The notes beneath the pieces are model-generated. The model saw nothing but the letters and a program-made list of their open reading frames with translations, was not told the DNA's origin and ran no database searches. A DNA stretch of 64,000 nt from an uncultured Propionibacteriaceae bacterium (GTDB lineage: Bacteria; Actinomycetota; Actinomycetes; Propionibacteriales; Propionibacteriaceae): positions 1-64,000 of the forward strand of contig CAKZHP010000133.1 of NCBI GenBank assembly GCA_936924635.1. The letters run 5' to 3'. Positions 56,534-64,000 of the stretch are shown piece after piece; positions within the stretch are counted from its first letter, which is position 1; the number at the start of each line of letters is the position of its first letter. The position numbers were made by a program, and so were the translations under genes.

Positions 56534-56552
56534 GTTATCGCGAGGCGATAAC
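56534..56552. promoter_or_regulatory. Palindromic operator-like site, probably for the IclR regulator
   Basis: GTTATCGC-GAG-GCGATAAC is a perfect 8-bp inverted repeat with a 3-bp centre, 6 bp upstream of the GMC -35. It is much more AT-rich than its surroundings. It lies between the iclR-type gene and the GMC operon. Confidence 0.65.
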
Positions 56553-56567
56553 GAGGCGCGTACGGGC

Positions 56568-57356
56568 TCAGGCGCTCCTGCCCAGCCGGTAGATGCGGCC
56601 CGCCCGGGCGGCGCACGCGCGCACCCGGTCCTCCACGTGCCGCTGGCGCCCCGCGTACGCGGTGTGCGGCGCCGACACCGCGACCGACCCGATCAGCAAC
56701 CCGTCTCCGGCCGCGATGGGAGCTGCGAGACAGGAGACCCCGTCCTGGAACTCCTCGTGCTCCCAGGCGATGCCGGTGGCGGCGATGGTCTCCAGCTGGC
56801 TGCACAGCACCGCCGGGTCGGTGACGGTGTTCGAGGTGTGGGCGCGCAGGTTCTCGGGGCGCAGGTGCGAGTCCCGGTGCGGCGGGTCCAGAGAGCTCAG
56901 AGCGATCTTTCCGAACGCGGTCGCGTGCGGGCTCTCGTGGAACCCGAATCCCATCGGCGCCAGTCGCGGGGCCGAAGGCGAGTCGGCGACCAGCACGACG
57001 ACGAAGTCGGCGCCGCGATGGATGGCGAGGTACGCAGCCATGCCGAGCGTCTCGTGCAGGTGGCGGATCTCGTCGCGCACGGCCCTGGGGACGCCGAGGT
57101 CCTCGTGGAGGCCGACGGCCAGCCGGTGCAGCCGGTAGCCGAGCGCGAACCGCTGCTCGTCCTTGAGGTGCACCAGGTACTCGGCACGGATCAGCTCGTG
57201 AGCGAGGCGGTAGACGGTCGGCAGCGGGATCCCGGTGGCCTCGGCGATGGTTCGGGCAGTGCTGCTGCCGTGGGCAGCCACCGCCTCGAGCACCGCGATC
57301 GCCCGGTCGATCTGCCCCGTGGGCGCGTCGTCGCGCCGGCCCCCTGTTGCCGCCAC
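56568..57356 (-). CDS. IclR-family transcriptional regulator
   Basis: The 262-residue protein has an N-terminal winged helix (IDRAIAVLEAVAAHGSSTARTIAEATGIPLPTVYRLAHELIRAEYLV) and the GAF-like effector domain (ETLGMAAYLAIHRGADFVVVLVADSP, HATAFGKIAL, GIAWEHEEFQDGVSCLAAPI, IGSVAVSAP). It lies upstream of the GMC operon on the same strand and divergent from the small monooxygenase gene, so it is the likely regulator of both. GTG at 57356 follows CACGAT by 6 nt. Confidence 0.9.
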   Translation of the reverse strand: MAATGGRRDDAPTGQIDRAIAVLEAVAAHGSSTARTIAEATGIPLPTVYRLAHELIRAEYLVHLKDEQRFALGYRLHRLAVGLHEDLGVPRAVRDEIRHLHETLGMAAYLAIHRGADFVVVLVADSPSAPRLAPMGFGFHESPHATAFGKIALSSLDPPHRDSHLRPENLRAHTSNTVTDPAVLCSQLETIAATGIAWEHEEFQDGVSCLAAPIAAGDGLLIGSVAVSAPHTAYAGRQRHVEDRVRACAARAGRIYRLGRSA

Positions 57357-57465
57357 CGGGTCATCGTGGCACAGGGTGGGACGGGCGCTGGCGTCTTTCG
57401 GCGGCCCGGGCCATGCTGTCCCCAGAGCCGCCGCGAGGTGCGGCGGACCCGATGGAGGGACCCCC

Positions 57466-57786
57466 ATGATCCTCATCAACGTGAAGTTCCCCGTGAAGCC
57501 CGAGGTGGCCGACCGCTGGCCCGAGATCGCGCGCCCGTTCACCGAGGCCACCCTCGCCGAGCCCGGCAACAAGTGGTTCGAGTGGTCGCGCAGCGTCGAG
57601 GACCCGAACACGTACGTGCTCATCGAGGCCTTCGACGACGAGGGCGCCGCGCCCCACGTGAGCTCCGAGCACTTCCGCACCATGCAGCAGGAGTTCCCGC
57701 AGTACCTCACCGCCACCCCGCAGATCGTCTCCCACCAGATCGACAGCGACGGCTGGGGCCCGATGGGCGAGCTGAAGGTCGACTGA
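57466..57786 (+). CDS. Putative quinol monooxygenase (ABM domain)
   Basis: The 106-residue ABM-fold protein reads MILINVKFPVKPEVADRWPEIARPFTEATLAEPGNKWFEWSRSVEDPNTYVLIEAFDDEGAAPHVSSEHF, like YgiN-type quinol monooxygenases. These are small dimers acting on quinols or aldehydes without cofactor. ATG at 57466 has GGAGGGA upstream. It is divergent from the IclR gene and may belong to its regulon. Confidence 0.85.
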   Translation: MILINVKFPVKPEVADRWPEIARPFTEATLAEPGNKWFEWSRSVEDPNTYVLIEAFDDEGAAPHVSSEHFRTMQQEFPQYLTATPQIVSHQIDSDGWGPMGELKVD

Positions 57787-57901
57787 CCGTACGACCTCGC
57801 GGGCACGCCGGTCGTGGAGCCTGAGGTGATCCCCGGTGTGCCCCGGCGGACGGAGCGGGCCCGCAGATCGTGGAGCGTGTACCGCGCACACGCGGCTGAC
57901 G

Positions 57902-57929
57902 CCCGGCACCCGCCGCAGCGAGTGCCGGG
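57902..57929. terminator. Hairpin between the monooxygenase and the surface-protein gene
   Basis: CCCGGCAC (57902-57909) pairs with GTGCCGGG (57922-57929) between convergent stops. Confidence 0.55.
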
Positions 57930-57945
57930 TGAGCCGCTCTCGGGA

Positions 57946-60900
57946 TCAGCCCTGACGTCGACGCCGCGCCACCAGCAGCACACCGGCCGCCACCAGCACC
58001 ACCCCAGCCACACCGGCCGGCACCAGCAGCGCACTCGCGCCGGTCTCTGCCAGCGGAGACGGGGCAGGCGACCGCGTCGGAGCGGGCGACGGCACCAGAG
58101 TCGTCGGAGCCGGGGCGGTCGGGGCGGGGGTCGTCGGCGCGGGGCTCGGCGTCGGGGTCGGCGGCGGCGGCACGGGGGTCACCACCACCGCGGCCGAGGC
58201 CACCGCAGTCGCCTGAGCGACGGCTGTCCCGTCGGCGTACAGCAGCGGAGCGCCGTCCGCGCCCAGCACCGTGCCGACCGCGTCGGCCCGGTTCTGCAGC
58301 GACCCCGTCGGGACCGTCTGGCACACGATCCTGGCCGACTCGCCCGGAGCCAGAGTCGCGAGCGTCTGCGAGCAGGAGGGCACCTGCGCGTCGGTCACGA
58401 CGACCTGGCCCAGGGTCACGTTGCCGGTGTTCGTCACGACGACCCGGAACGTCACAGCCTGCCCCGCGCGCACCGTGGTGGTGGCGCCCCAGTCCGCGTC
58501 ACGCACCGGGTCGCACCCGGCCCCGTCGACACAGACATCCTTGGTCAGCGACAACCCCGGCTGCGCACCGAAGGCGTGCGCCACGTCGGAGGCCGACGGC
58601 GCCGGGACCGGGCTCGTGGTGCCCTCAGGCCCGGTCGCGACAGCCGGTCCGTACGCCGCGGCGTCCGCCGGCCACGTCGACACGTCGCCCAGCACCACCC
58701 CGACGGCCGGCAGCGGCAGCACCGGCTGGCCGGTGGCCGTGCCCGTGTTCACGTACGCACCCACCGGGGCCGGGCCCTGCGCCGTACAGGCGAGCGTCGC
58801 TCCCGGCAGGAGCACCCCGGCGGGGCAGCTCACCTGCAGGCCGCGGTCATCGGTCACCTGCACCTGGGCCAGCGCGGTGCTGCCCGTGTTCGTGACCCGG
58901 TAGGTCCAGGTCGTCGGCGAGCCCGGGCGCAGCACCGGCCCGGGAGCGGCGTTCGCGTCGTCACCGGCGACCAGCTTCACGAGGGACGCACCGGCACTGA
59001 CGCCGACGTAGTGGTCGATATCGGACGCCGTTGCCGGGGCCACGGCCGACCCGTCGGCGCGGGTCAGCGCCTTGTACGCGCCCGCGTCAGCCGGCCAGGT
59101 GCCGGGGACCATCCCGTCGAGCGGCACCGCCGGGGTACCGGCCACCGATGCCGTGTTGGTGTGCTGCCCCGCGGCCGCGACGCCCGTGGCGACGCACTCG
59201 ACCGACTGGCCGGGGACCAGCAGCGGCACGCTGGCCGTGCCGGCGCCGCAGTCGATACCGGGCACCTGGCCGTCGCTCACCTGTACCCCGGTCAGGGCCG
59301 TGGTCCCCGTGTTGGTCACCGTGAACGTCCAGCGCACCGGCCCGCCCGTGGCGACGACCACACCGGGCTCCGCCGGGTTGTCGGTGCCCTGGGTCAGCTT
59401 GGAGATGCTCACCCCGGCGGTGACACCCGTGTACGCGGAGCGGTCCGACGCGCTCACCGCCGGCAGCGGCGTCCCGTACGCGTCAACCAGCGGCGAACCG
59501 GTCGCCGAGGCCGGCGTGCCCGTCACCGTCCCGGTGTTCTCGTACGCGCCGGCCACCGCCGGGCCGGAGCCGCGGCACTCGACGCTGGCACCCACCGCCA
59601 GCAGGTCGATGGCGCCGTCACCGTTGGCATCCGCCTGCCCGCAGGTCACCGACACGCCCTGGTCGTCGGTCACCCGCGCCGCGGCGAGCGGCACGTTGCC
59701 GGTGTTGGTGACCCGGTAGGTCCAGGTGACCGTGTCACCGGCCAGCACCGCCGGGCCCGCGCCTGAGGCCACGTCGACACCGTTGGTGAGCTTGGTGAGC
59801 GTCACCGAGGCATCGACCACGAACACGTTCGCCACGGCCGTCGCAGAGACGGTGGCCGAGGTGTCGTTCACCGGGTGGCCAGAACTGGTCGCGGTGTTCG
59901 TGTACTGCCCCGGCGTGGTGAACGCCACGGTCGGTGAGGTGAACACCCACGTCTCCCCCGCGGCCAGCACGCCGTCACCGTCGGTGTCACCCGACGTGTA
60001 CGTGCCGCGCAGGTCGTCGGCCGGGTCGGCAGGCGTGCCGTTGTCGTCGGTCACGGCCACGCCGGAGACCGGCACCTGGGCTCCCGGCGCGAGGCTGACC
60101 TCGTACCGGAACGACGCCGTGCGCCCCTCACCCAGGAGGACGCCAGGCGCGGTCGGCGCCTCCGCGGCCACCGCCGTCACGACCAGCTTCTTCAGCTGCA
60201 GGCCGGCCGTGGCCGCCGGCACCGTCACCGACGCCGTGTCCCTGTCCAGGGGCAGGGCCCCGGCGGGGCCGGACCCTGCCGCTGTCGCCGTGTTGGTGAA
60301 CCCCGCGACCACCCGCGAGCTGACGCAGGTCACGGCCCGGGTCTCCCCCACGGCCAGCGCGCCCACCGGCTGCGAGCATCCCGAGGCCTGGTCGTCGTCG
60401 ACGTTCACTCCCGTCAGGTTCTGCAGACCGGTGTTGGTGACCACCACGCGCCACGTCACGTCGGCCAGGAAGCCGACCTGCACCGTCTCGGCCCAGCCGC
60501 TGGAACCGGCGGGTGCGGCCGGGTCGCAGGAGCCGGTCGTGCAGACCTCCTTCACCGCCCGGATCGCGGCGGCACCCAGCAGACCGAGGTCGAGGGTCTG
60601 GTTCACCAGTCCGCCGCCGGACGGCTCGCCGCCGGAGACCTGATCCCCCGGCGTCTGGGTCAGCGTCACCCCAAGGGTGATGGTTCCCGACCGCACCGAC
60701 CCTCCCGGGCCGCTGAGAGCGTTGTTGTCGCCGTCGACGTCGCCGTCGGCGTCCGCGACCTCGCCCGGGGCGGCCACCGCGCCAGCCAGCTGGCCGGTCA
60801 GGGCCGAGGCCGGGATCACCACGACGTACTGCCCGGCCGGCAGCCCCGTGAAGGCGTAGGTGCCCCCCGACGTCGTCGTGGTGCGCCCGGTCGCGGTGTC

Positions 60901-63900
60901 CGTCGTCGCGTCCCACAGCTCGACCGTGGTGCCGTCCGGCACCGCGGGCTCACCGGCGTCGAGCCGCCCGTTGCCGTTCAGGTCGAGCCAGACCCGGTCA
61001 CCGAGCGAGAACGTGAGGCCGAAGCCGAAGTCTACGTCGGTGCGCGACTGGCCCGCGGCCACCGTCACGGCGGTTGTCGCCAGCGTGCCGGTGCCGTCCA
61101 GGTCGGCGGTCGGCATCAGCACCGGGTCCAGCCCGGTGACCGAGACGGTGTACGGCCCTGCGGGCAGCCCTGTGAAGGCGTACGAGCCGTCGGCCGCGGT
61201 GGTGGTGGTCAGGATCACGTCGTCCCGCGGGTCAGCCGGGTCGCCGGTGAAGGTCAGGGTGACGGTGGCGCCGCCGAGGCCTGGCTCGCCGGCGTCACGG
61301 ACCCCGTCACCGTCGACGTCGTAGAAGACGACATCGCCCAGGCTGGCCGTCCCGGCGCGAGCGGTGGCCGTGGCGGTCGCCGTCACCTGCCCGCGGTCAG
61401 CGCTCGCCGTGACGGTCGCCGTGTTGGGGGCCAGGTCGCCGGTCAGGGGGCTGGTGCAGGTGGTGCGCCAGACGGCCCCCGGGGCCAGCGGGTCCGTGCG
61501 GGTCGTCTGGCAGCCGGGGAGCTGAGCATCGCTCACCGTCGCGGTGCGAAGGACGGCCGAGCCGGTGTTCTGCACCGAGAGCCGCCACTGCACGTCGCGC
61601 CCAGGCAGCACCTCGATGCTCTCGACCCAGTCGCCGTCGACGGCCGGGTCGCAGCCGGAGCCGACCTTGCAGACCTGCTTGGCCAGACCCACCCCGGCCG
61701 TGACGACGCCCTGGTCGATCGCGGTCAGGGCTTCACCGGGGCCCAGCGTGATGGGGGACGTGGCGCCGGTCCTGGGATCCCCGTCGGAGTCCAGGGTCGC
61801 GTCGCCGGTCGCACGGGTCGTGAACGCCTGGGTGGCGCCGAGACCGGCCGGGTCGAACGTCACCGTGTAGGTACCGGACTGCAGGCCCGCGAAGACGTAC
61901 GTGCCGTCGGCCCTGGTCGTCGTCTGTGCCGTCACGGCGTTGCCGTCACCGTCGGTGCCGGTGAGCCGCACGGGGAAGCCCCCGATGCCGGGCTCTCCCG
62001 CGTCCTGGCGCCCGTTGCCGTTGAGGTCGGACCACACCAGGTCACCGATCGAGGACGCGACCACCGTCTCCGGCGCGTCCACCGGCCCGATGAGCAAGGC
62101 CTGACCCTCGGCCCGAGCGGCAGCGCGGTTGAGGTAGACGTCCCCGGCCTTGTTGCTGGCCGGGAGCATCGCGACCTCGACCGAGATCACGTCGCCGTTG
62201 GCGTACTGGCCGGACCGCTGGACCCGCACACCCGTCACCTCCGCGGCGGAGGCGGGGCAGGCGGTCTGATCACCCGCACCGGAGGCCACCGAGCCCCCCG
62301 AGGGAGCGGTGCACCACACGGTGGAGCCCGTGGCGGTGTTCGTGCCCGCCCTGGCGTCGGAGTCGACGAGCGGAGCCTTCGTGTAGAGCAGCACCACCGG
62401 CTGGCTGGCCGTGGAGCCGCTCACCACCGTCGCCGCCGAGAAGCTCAGACTGCCCGTGTACGCGGTCTGGCCGTCCCCCTGCCGGGGCAGCACGTCGATG
62501 ATGTCGGGGTTCGACAGCGGGGTGGTCGCCGACAGGCGCAGGTCGACGCGCCAGCGCAGCGGTGCCAGGTTCATCTCCCCGGCCCGGTTCACCTCGACGA
62601 CCGGCGTCAGCGCCGTCTTCTCCAGCGAGATGCCCGACGGCTGCAGCAGGTAGACGTTGGCGGCGCTCGTGCGCACCGACGCCGCGCTGACGTCGGCGGT
62701 GGAGCTGACGAGAGCCGTGTTGCGGTAGGTGCCGCTGGAAGCGGACGACCGCATCCGGGTGCGATAGGTCAGCGGGGCGATGGTGGAGTTGACGGGTTGG
62801 GGGCCGAGATTCCACCGCACGTACGTCTCCCCGGCCGCGCACTGCAGGCTCGACCCGGCAGGCTGCGTGCCCAGCACCGCCACGGTGGCCGGTGTCACCG
62901 AGCTCGAGACGAACGTCTGCGCGGTGGGGAGGCAGTCCTCCAGCACGATCGGGACACTGGTGCCCGAGGCGCCGCTGGTGGCGGTCACGGTGAGTCGGTA
63001 GTCCACGGTCTGACCGCCGGTGTAGGCCGGGGTGCCGCTCGCCGTGTACGCACCCGTCGTCGGGTCCCACACCTCCTTGCGGAGCCGGGTGCTCACCCCG
63101 GCCACGATCAGCCGGTCGCCGACGTTGCCGGCGTTGGCGGCGGGGTCGTAGGTGCTGCGGTTCCAGGGATCCCTCCTGGCCAGCATCGTCGGCAGGTCGG
63201 CGGAGACTCCCAGCGCCTGCCTGCCGGTGGTCCAGTTGGGCAGGACGGTGCCATGAGCCAGGCCGGGGACGGCGCGCATGCCGATCGCGATCGAGTAGTA
63301 GCCGGGCACCACGGTCGCGTTGATGCGCACCCGGGTGACGGCGGTGTAGATGCCCTGGGCGGCCAGTGCCGGGTCGTTGCCCGGTAGCGTCGCAGGGTCG
63401 GTCACCCATCCCGCTGGGCTGTCGGCGTCCAGGCAGCGCGACGCGGCGGCGCTGCCGACCCCGGTGCCGTACTCGATCCTGAGGTTGGACACGGAGGTGG
63501 CGACGGCCGCATCGGTCGTTGCCGTCGAGCCGTTGGACGGCTCCGACCCGGCAACCCACACGGCCCGCCCGTTGGCAGGCACCCGCTGCTGGCTCAACCC
63601 TGCCGGGCTGTTCAGGCGCGCGAGCTGCAGCTTCGTGTTGTCCCACGAGTCGCACAGCAGATAGGTGTTGCTCGTGCCGCTCGAGCTGGTGTTCGAGATC
63701 TGCAGGTTGCTGATCGTGTAGCCGCCCGCATGAAGCTGACCGGCTCCGGTCTCGGTCCCCGTGCTGCTGCTCGGCCCCTCCCACACACGCCAGCCGGGCA
63801 CGAAGATGTCCGGGCTGGTGTTCCCGGGGGTTCCGGGCACGCCGACGAAGAACTTGTTGAAGCTGCCTGAGGACGAGAGCACGCTGCTCGCGCTGCGGGT

Positions 63901-64000
63901 GTCGTTGAACGCCCGATCGGCGGCGGGGAGGTTCGGCATGCCGTCGATCCCGGTCGCGTTGAAGCTCTTGAGGGTGTTGGACCAGTTCAGCGTTGAGGTG
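57946..64000 (-). CDS. Giant LAETG-anchored surface protein with SdrD_B-like and DUF11-like repeats (N-terminus beyond window)
   Basis: The frame is open from the right edge to the stop, over 2010 residues, so the true start is outside; the ATG at 63939 is internal. The visible N-terminal part resembles an adhesin head with YTGGQTVDYRLTVTAT-type domains. Three SdrD_B-like (collagen-binding B) repeats begin with IGDLVWSDLNGNGRQDAGEP, LGDVVFYDVDGDGVRDAGEP and LGDRVWLDLNGNGRLDAGEP (about residues 630, 866, 976 from that ATG). About seven DUF11-like repeats follow (VTNTGNVPLAAARVTDDQ and similar). A PTPSPAPT wall-spanning stretch precedes LAETG, a helix and RRRRQG, the sortase signal of the LAxTG type. 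Confidence 0.92.
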   Translation of the reverse strand, partial: TSTLNWSNTLKSFNATGIDGMPNLPAADRAFNDTRSASSVLSSSGSFNKFFVGVPGTPGNTSPDIFVPGWRVWEGPSSSTGTETGAGQLHAGGYTISNLQISNTSSSGTSNTYLLCDSWDNTKLQLARLNSPAGLSQQRVPANGRAVWVAGSEPSNGSTATTDAAVATSVSNLRIEYGTGVGSAAASRCLDADSPAGWVTDPATLPGNDPALAAQGIYTAVTRVRINATVVPGYYSIAIGMRAVPGLAHGTVLPNWTTGRQALGVSADLPTMLARRDPWNRSTYDPAANAGNVGDRLIVAGVSTRLRKEVWDPTTGAYTASGTPAYTGGQTVDYRLTVTATSGASGTSVPIVLEDCLPTAQTFVSSSVTPATVAVLGTQPAGSSLQCAAGETYVRWNLGPQPVNSTIAPLTYRTRMRSSASSGTYRNTALVSSTADVSAASVRTSAANVYLLQPSGISLEKTALTPVVEVNRAGEMNLAPLRWRVDLRLSATTPLSNPDIIDVLPRQGDGQTAYTGSLSFSAATVVSGSTASQPVVLLYTKAPLVDSDARAGTNTATGSTVWCTAPSGGSVASGAGDQTACPASAAEVTGVRVQRSGQYANGDVISVEVAMLPASNKAGDVYLNRAAARAEGQALLIGPVDAPETVVASSIGDLVWSDLNGNGRQDAGEPGIGGFPVRLTGTDGDGNAVTAQTTTRADGTYVFAGLQSGTYTVTFDPAGLGATQAFTTRATGDATLDSDGDPRTGATSPITLGPGEALTAIDQGVVTAGVGLAKQVCKVGSGCDPAVDGDWVESIEVLPGRDVQWRLSVQNTGSAVLRTATVSDAQLPGCQTTRTDPLAPGAVWRTTCTSPLTGDLAPNTATVTASADRGQVTATATATARAGTASLGDVVFYDVDGDGVRDAGEPGLGGATVTLTFTGDPADPRDDVILTTTTAADGSYAFTGLPAGPYTVSVTGLDPVLMPTADLDGTGTLATTAVTVAAGQSRTDVDFGFGLTFSLGDRVWLDLNGNGRLDAGEPAVPDGTTVELWDATTDTATGRTTTTSGGTYAFTGLPAGQYVVVIPASALTGQLAGAVAAPGEVADADGDVDGDNNALSGPGGSVRSGTITLGVTLTQTPGDQVSGGEPSGGGLVNQTLDLGLLGAAAIRAVKEVCTTGSCDPAAPAGSSGWAETVQVGFLADVTWRVVVTNTGLQNLTGVNVDDDQASGCSQPVGALAVGETRAVTCVSSRVVAGFTNTATAAGSGPAGALPLDRDTASVTVPAATAGLQLKKLVVTAVAAEAPTAPGVLLGEGRTASFRYEVSLAPGAQVPVSGVAVTDDNGTPADPADDLRGTYTSGDTDGDGVLAAGETWVFTSPTVAFTTPGQYTNTATSSGHPVNDTSATVSATAVANVFVVDASVTLTKLTNGVDVASGAGPAVLAGDTVTWTYRVTNTGNVPLAAARVTDDQGVSVTCGQADANGDGAIDLLAVGASVECRGSGPAVAGAYENTGTVTGTPASATGSPLVDAYGTPLPAVSASDRSAYTGVTAGVSISKLTQGTDNPAEPGVVVATGGPVRWTFTVTNTGTTALTGVQVSDGQVPGIDCGAGTASVPLLVPGQSVECVATGVAAAGQHTNTASVAGTPAVPLDGMVPGTWPADAGAYKALTRADGSAVAPATASDIDHYVGVSAGASLVKLVAGDDANAAPGPVLRPGSPTTWTYRVTNTGSTALAQVQVTDDRGLQVSCPAGVLLPGATLACTAQGPAPVGAYVNTGTATGQPVLPLPAVGVVLGDVSTWPADAAAYGPAVATGPEGTTSPVPAPSASDVAHAFGAQPGLSLTKDVCVDGAGCDPVRDADWGATTTVRAGQAVTFRVVVTNTGNVTLGQVVVTDAQVPSCSQTLATLAPGESARIVCQTVPTGSLQNRADAVGTVLGADGAPLLYADGTAVAQATAVASAAVVVTPVPPPPTPTPSPAPTTPAPTAPAPTTLVPSPAPTRSPAPSPLAETGASALLVPAGVAGVVLVAAGVLLVARRRRQG

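Overview
The window is about 64 kb of very GC-rich, gene-dense chromosome from an actinobacterium. The clade markers are the mycothiol ligase MshC, DUF3090 and DUF3145 proteins, long-form HisG, a LAETG (class E type) sortase signal, and GTG starts coupled by GTGA/ATGA overlaps. The gene set and the very frequent CGTACG hexamer would suit the Propionibacteriales, but I cannot assign a genus. I see no transposase, integrase, CRISPR array or rRNA. Two tRNAs are present, a CAU tRNA (probably Ile2) and tRNA-Asn(GUU). The window starts inside pheS and ends inside a giant surface-protein gene, both on the minus strand.

Layout. 1-2.8 kb: translation genes on the minus strand (infC-rpmI-rplT-rRNA methyltransferase, then pheS). 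infC appears to start with ATC behind a strong Shine-Dalgarno sequence and an attenuator-like leader. 2.8-5.1 kb: SseB-like protein, a Thr/Val-repeat secreted protein and a PH-domain membrane protein. 5-7.6 kb: argG-hisE-hisG. 7.8-12.6 kb: acetyl-CoA synthetase, mshC, DUF3090 and DUF3145. 12.7-15.7 kb: S9 peptidase, YbaK deacylase, small membrane protein. 15.7-20.4 kb: a tightly coupled MoxR-DUF58-VWA-VWA-YggS operon. 20.5-22.4 kb: a membrane protein whose head looks like a decayed Ser/Thr kinase N-lobe, and a PLDc_N-type protein. 22.5-27.2 kb: CAU tRNA, HNH nuclease and a heterodimeric ABC exporter whose first subunit carries a one-base frameshift. 27.3-31.5 kb: Nudix hydrolase, tRNA-Asn, sigma factor, dnaG. 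31.5-40.4 kb: class V aminotransferase, sugar ABC importer without its ATPase, SDR, PNPOx-fold protein, FetB-like permease, GH36 alpha-galactosidase. 40.5-50.5 kb: dGTPase-like protein, YhfC-like membrane protein, a DUF2207-like protein with a collapsed pseudogene copy beside it, tRNA-dihydrouridine synthase, ChbG deacetylase plus GPH symporter, glycyl-tRNA synthetase. 50.2-51.1 kb: a compact divergent promoter with two coupled upstream ORFs. 51.2-54.2 kb: a zinc-uptake operon ending in zur, under a Zur-box promoter. 54.3-57.8 kb: GMC oxidoreductase pair, IclR regulator and an operator-like palindrome. 57.9-64 kb: LAETG surface protein with SdrD_B-like and DUF11-like repeats.

The clearest regulatory theme is leaderless expression. 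At least a dozen genes have a TAnnnT-type -10 hexamer exactly 6-7 nt before the initiation codon and no Shine-Dalgarno sequence (SseB, hisG, mshC, DUF3090, S9 peptidase, YbaK, dnaG, SDR, znuA and others). Genes in the middle of operons instead use stop/start overlaps. I found no wholly new multi-gene system. The best leads are the divergent leaderless-uORF promoter at 50.6 kb, the pseudokinase-like protein, the DUF2207 remnant, the IclR-type palindrome and the infC leader.
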